Part shown: positions 59,428 to 64,000 of the stretch, piece by piece | Numbering within the stretch: position 1 is the stretch's first letter | How the letters are laid out: each line of letters begins with the position of its first letter | NCBI RefSeq assembly: GCF_002843235.3 | Contig: NZ_CP031123.2 | Span: 2,108,001 to 2,172,000, forward strand | Source of the DNA: Providencia huaxiensis | Lineage (GTDB): Bacteria; Pseudomonadota; Gammaproteobacteria; Enterobacterales; Enterobacteriaceae | Length of the DNA: 64,000 nucleotides | Direction: 5' to 3' | Made by a program: the position numbers and the translations under genes | The notes under the pieces: generated by a model | Told to the model about the DNA's origin: nothing | Database searches by the model: none | The model's input: only the letters and a program-made list of their open reading frames with translations

Positions 59428-60180
59428 TTACTGCGCGGTATAACCACCATCAATAGGAATAAATGCACCGGTTATAAAGCTACTCTCTTCTGATAACAAA
59501 AAGGCCACCACATTAGCAATTTCTTGCCGAGTCGCCATTCTGCCCATTGGGTGAGTAGAGGCCATCCATTGCTGCGTTTCCTGGGGTAATACACTGATAT
59601 TCGGAGTTTCTACATAGCCAGGGCCAACAGCATTGATACGGATACCTTTTTGAGCGTTCTCTAAGGCTGCGGAACGTGTTAACCCCAATACTGCATGCTT
59701 TGCTGCCGTGTATGGTGCTATACCCGCTATCCCTGTTACCCCATTGCAAGCTGATAAATTGACGATAGCTCCCCCACCACTACGCAAAATCGCAGGAATA
59801 CTGTACTTCATACCATGAAATGTCCCTGTTATATCGGTTTCAATCACCTCATGCCAAGCCTCTAAAGGATAATCCTCAATATTGACACCATGAGGGCCAG
59901 TTATCCCTGCATTATTCACTAAATAATGTAGAACACCGTATTGCTGCTCAATTTTTTCGACTGTTGTTTTAAAGTCTTGTGCATTTGCGACATCCATTTT
60001 TATGGCATAGACACGCTGTCCTGTTGGGTCTATCTCTTTAGCGGCTTGCTGTAAAGCTACCTCATTACGCCCCGTAATTACCGTTATCGCACCAAGTGAA
60101 TACAGCTTTTGTGCAATAGTAAAACCGACACCCGTCGATGCCCCTGTAACCAATGCCACTCGCTGATTAAACTTACCCAT
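59428..60180 (-). CDS. Short-chain dehydrogenase/reductase
   Basis: A 250-residue classical SDR. The cofactor motif is TGASTGVGF (about residues 13-21), followed by NNAG (about 89-92), the catalytic Ser in NLSACNG and YTAAK (about 156-160), and a C-terminal FITGAFIPIDGGYT. The substrate is unknown. It is divergent from a MarR-family gene and likely controlled by it, with a large palindromic operator between them. Confidence 0.88.
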   Translation of the reverse strand: MGKFNQRVALVTGASTGVGFTIAQKLYSLGAITVITGRNEVALQQAAKEIDPTGQRVYAIKMDVANAQDFKTTVEKIEQQYGVLHYLVNNAGITGPHGVNIEDYPLEAWHEVIETDITGTFHGMKYSIPAILRSGGGAIVNLSACNGVTGIAGIAPYTAAKHAVLGLTRSAALENAQKGIRINAVGPGYVETPNISVLPQETQQWMASTHPMGRMATRQEIANVVAFLLSEESSFITGAFIPIDGGYTAQ

Positions 60181-60196
60181 AACTCACCTCAATTAT

Positions 60197-60238
60197 GATT
60201 AACTTTAGTTAACTATAATTAATTAACTAAAGTTAATC
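60197..60238. promoter_or_regulatory. MarR-type operator between SDR and MarR genes
   Basis: GATTAACTTTAGTTAA (60197-60212) and its exact reverse complement TTAACTAAAGTTAATC (60223-60238) form a 16-bp perfect inverted repeat. Each arm also contains its own palindrome TTAACT-TT-AGTTAA, so two regulator dimers could bind. Confidence 0.75.
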
Positions 60239-60303
60239 AACTAGTCGTCTTATTATTAAAATCAATATATACTCAATAGATTGAATGTTACGGAGTTTTC
60301 ATA

Positions 60304-60720
60304 ATGCCAAATTCTCTTGAAGATGCACTTTCCCTGCTGCAATGTACGCTAGTTGCACGCAGAGTTAGCTTTACCCCTGAGCAAATAACTTGGGGTCAAT
60401 ATGATGTGCTAGAGATATTGAGATTAAAAGGGGATTTAACACCAAGCCAGTTAAGCCAATCACTTGGGCTCTCTCGCCAAAATTTATCGAAGTTTCTTCG
60501 AGTTCTGAAATCTTATGAATTTGTCGAGCAATATCAATCTGAAGAAGATAGACGGGAGCTGATCACCCGTTTAACCGACAAAGGGCATCATTTTTTGCAG
60601 CGTGCAGCTACAGGGCGTGCTGAAAATGCAGCTAAGGTCAAAGCAGCATTAACCCCCCAAGAACAGAAACTATTTATTGCTTTAAGTCAGAAAATTACTC
60701 ACGCACTAGGCCACGATTAA
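60304..60720 (+). CDS. MarR-family transcriptional regulator
   Basis: A 138-residue winged-helix regulator. The recognition region is LTPSQLSQSLGLSRQNLSKFLRVLKSYEFVEQYQSEEDRRELITRLTDKG (about 40-90), with the DRR wing typical of MarR proteins. It probably represses the divergent SDR gene and itself through the inverted repeat between them. Its stop overlaps the end of the convergent DUF3820 gene by 4 nt. Confidence 0.87.
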   Translation: MPNSLEDALSLLQCTLVARRVSFTPEQITWGQYDVLEILRLKGDLTPSQLSQSLGLSRQNLSKFLRVLKSYEFVEQYQSEEDRRELITRLTDKGHHFLQRAATGRAENAAKVKAALTPQEQKLFIALSQKITHALGHD

Positions 60721-60932
60721 CCCCGTTTTAAAGGTTTTACCAGCCCTTCTAAGCCTTCTATTTTTAGTCCTAGGGTCATCTCCATTAATTGCCCTAAACG
60801 TCCAGCAGGGAACTCTCCTTTCTTATAGAACCATAATAAATATTCTTCGGGTAAATCAATTAATACGCACCCTTTATATTTACCAAATGGCATATACGTA
60901 TTGGCCATATCAATGAGGTCTTGTTTTTCCAT
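60717..60932 (-). CDS. DUF3820 family protein
   Basis: A 71-residue protein (MPFGKYKGCVLIDLPEEYLLWFYKKGEFPAGRLGQLMEMTLGLKIEGLEGLVKPL) of the DUF3820 family, sometimes called a quorum-sensing-regulated virulence factor. No biochemical function is established. It overlaps the convergent MarR-family gene by 4 nt. Confidence 0.85.
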   Translation of the reverse strand: MEKQDLIDMANTYMPFGKYKGCVLIDLPEEYLLWFYKKGEFPAGRLGQLMEMTLGLKIEGLEGLVKPLKRG

Positions 60933-60960
60933 TGTGATTTCTCTTTCGTATCAAAGCATA

Positions 60961-60989
60961 AAAAAACGGCGCTCATTTGAACGCCGTTT
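60961..60989 (-). terminator. nupC terminator
   Basis: On the minus strand an 8-bp GC-rich stem (AAACGGCG / CGCCGTTT, extended by weaker pairs) is followed by a T-run (TTTTTTATG), 25 nt beyond the nupC stop. Confidence 0.85.
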
Positions 60990-61013
60990 CGTAATCTAGC
61001 ATGTTTTAATGGA

Positions 61014-62198
61014 TTACAAAACTAACCCAACCACCGCTGCAGATAAGAAACTAACTAAGGTTGAACCGTACAGTAATTTTAAACCGAAGCGAGCCACAGT
61101 ATTACCTTGTTTCTCATCTAATCCTTTAATTGCACCCGCAATAATACCAATGGATGAGAAGTTAGCGAAAGACACTAAGAATACCGATAAGATACCAACA
61201 GAACGCTCAGATAACCCACCAGCAATCGCTTGTAAACCATCCATCGCAACGAATTCATTCGTGACCATTTTCACTGCCATAATTCCGCCAACCTGTAAGG
61301 CTTCATCAGCAGGAATACCGAGCATCCATGCAAACGGATAGAACACGTAACCTAACATAGTTTGGAAGTCGATACCGAATACAGCTGAGAAAATACCGTT
61401 AATCATCGCAATAAGAGCAATAAAACCAATCAACATCGCTGAAACAATAATCGCTACTTTAAACCCTGCAAGAATATATTCACCTAACATTTCAAAGAAG
61501 CTTTGCCCTTCGTGCAGGTTGCTCATTTGAATATCTTCTTCACCTTCCGGTGGGTAAGGGTTAATCAGTGACAGTACGACGAAAGTACCAAACATATTCA
61601 GAACCAATGCAGCGACCACGAAACGTGGCTCTAACATGGTCATATATGCCCCAACGATAGACATAGATACCGTTGACATGGCTGTTGCTGCCATGGTGTA
61701 CATTCTGCGGTCTGACATCCGGTTCAATTGGTCTTTATATGCGATAAAGTTTTCTGACTGACCCAATAACAATGAACTGACTGCGTTAAAAGACTCCAAC
61801 TTACCCATACCATTCACTTTCGATAATACGGTACCGATAATACGGATCACGATAGGAAGAATTTTGATGTGCTGTAAAATCCCGATCAACGCAGAAATAA
61901 AGATGATTGGGCATAACACTTGTAAGAAGAAGAACGCTAAGTTTCCTTCAATCATGCCACCAAAAATAAATTTGGTTCCTTCTGCTGCATAGCCTAGCAA
62001 GTGGGTAAATACCCCTGCCACACCAAGAACAAAAGATTCGCCAATATTCGATTTCAAGAACAAATACGCTAATGCAATTTGAATAACGAGCAGTTGAACA
62101 ACATAGCGAGGACGGATCCCTCTACGGTTACTACTAGCTAAAATGGCAAGAGCTGCGATTACAACTAAAGATAAAACGAAATGCAGGATCGAGGTCAT
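61014..62198 (-). CDS. nupC: Nucleoside/H+ symporter NupC
   Basis: A 394-residue concentrative nucleoside transporter very close to E. coli NupC (400). Conserved segments include [75 protein letters not shown] and [18 protein letters not shown]. It imports pyrimidine nucleosides and adenosine. The ATG at 62198 has GGAG 6 nt upstream; a TTG five codons earlier lies on the Shine-Dalgarno and is rejected. A CRP-like site lies upstream. Confidence 0.95.
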   Translation of the reverse strand: MTSILHFVLSLVVIAALAILASSNRRGIRPRYVVQLLVIQIALAYLFLKSNIGESFVLGVAGVFTHLLGYAAEGTKFIFGGMIEGNLAFFFLQVLCPIIFISALIGILQHIKILPIVIRIIGTVLSKVNGMGKLESFNAVSSLLLGQSENFIAYKDQLNRMSDRRMYTMAATAMSTVSMSIVGAYMTMLEPRFVVAALVLNMFGTFVVLSLINPYPPEGEEDIQMSNLHEGQSFFEMLGEYILAGFKVAIIVSAMLIGFIALIAMINGIFSAVFGIDFQTMLGYVFYPFAWMLGIPADEALQVGGIMAVKMVTNEFVAMDGLQAIAGGLSERSVGILSVFLVSFANFSSIGIIAGAIKGLDEKQGNTVARFGLKLLYGSTLVSFLSAAVVGLVL

Positions 62199-62264
62199 AT
62201 GCGACTCCAACAAATTTAAGAATCAGTCTATGGTGCATATTCTATGTAATAGGTAACATTTAAA

Positions 62265-62280
62265 TGAGATGGACGTCACA
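62265..62280. promoter_or_regulatory. CRP-like site upstream of nupC
   Basis: On the minus strand TGTGA-CGTCCA-TCTCA, about 67-82 bp before the nupC start. NupC is under CRP and CytR control in E. coli; no CytR box could be assigned. Confidence 0.65.
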
Positions 62281-62474
62281 TTAATATGAAAGCTTACTAG
62301 GTGTATTTTGCAAAAAGAAGAAGGCGATCACGTTTCAACGATAACAATTCCTACCATTCGCTTTTTTTGCACAGAAATTTTACTGAGAATTTAAGTTAAG
62401 ACTTACAACAACCTGCGTATAAAATTGTTGCCTACAGAGATTGTAGGCAACTAAGCCAAATTGAATATAGTTCA

Positions 62475-64000
<1,526 letters not shown>

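Noticed and set aside
61009..61341. 110-codon plus-strand frame opposite nupC
   Set aside because: Antisense shadow of nupC.

Overview
The window looks like chromosomal DNA of a low-GC member of the Morganellaceae, most likely Providencia. The evidence is the close match of every housekeeping protein to its enterobacterial counterpart, the E. coli-like gene order, the AT-rich base composition, and an orphan fimbrial-type (MrpJ-like) regulator. This assignment comes from gene content and order, not from a database search.

Layout. 1-5.1 kb: two Sel1-repeat reading frames that are probably one gene split by a frameshift. 5.3-7.3 kb: an orphan AT-rich coiled-coil protein. 7.4-12.8 kb: a tctDE two-component system divergent from the tctCBA tricarboxylate transporter. 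12.8-13.6 kb: an orphan protein with pentapeptide-like repeats. 13.8-38.5 kb: the conserved enteric backbone fabB, mnmC, yfcL, epmC, yfcA, aroC, prmB, smrB, sixA, fadJ, fadI, yfcZ, fadL, mlaA and tRNA-Arg(CCT). A histidine utilisation cluster (permease, hutH, hutU, hutC, hutI) sits between prmB and smrB. 38.7-40.1 kb: a decayed integrase at the tRNA-Arg gene and two small accessory genes. 40.2-44.3 kb: mtlADR with four CRP-like sites. 44.6-52.1 kb: an SLC13-type permease, a cyclase-family hydrolase, and a divergent cluster of a MetQ-like lipoprotein, a CMD-domain protein, a flavin monooxygenase and MetN/MetI-like ABC subunits. 52.5-54.3 kb: a K+/H+ antiporter. 54.5-57.1 kb: an MrpJ-like regulator, an AT-rich gene-free stretch, a tandem repeat array and five tRNA genes (2 Lys, 3 Val). 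57.5-64 kb: gltX, two tRNA-Ala, an SDR/MarR pair, a DUF3820 protein, nupC and the 3' part of ligA.

How the genes work together. Fatty-acid metabolism is well represented: FadR-like operators precede fabB, fadIJ and fadL, and a FabR-like palindrome also precedes fabB. This fits FadR activating unsaturated fatty acid synthesis while repressing uptake and beta-oxidation. The hut genes carry matching TGTATATACA palindromes upstream of hutU and hutI, but no hutG is present here.

Most notable finding. Downstream of the last tRNA-Lys gene lie five tandem units of 131-132 bp. Each ends, in the direction of transcription, with a copy of the last 19 nt of that tRNA (one copy has a single mismatch). 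This has the same architecture as the tRNA-terminal repeats (rtT) of the E. coli tyrT operon, but here on a valine/lysine tRNA operon. Second in interest is the MetQ/CMD/monooxygenase/MetNI cluster, which looks like an uptake and oxidation pathway for an unidentified small molecule.
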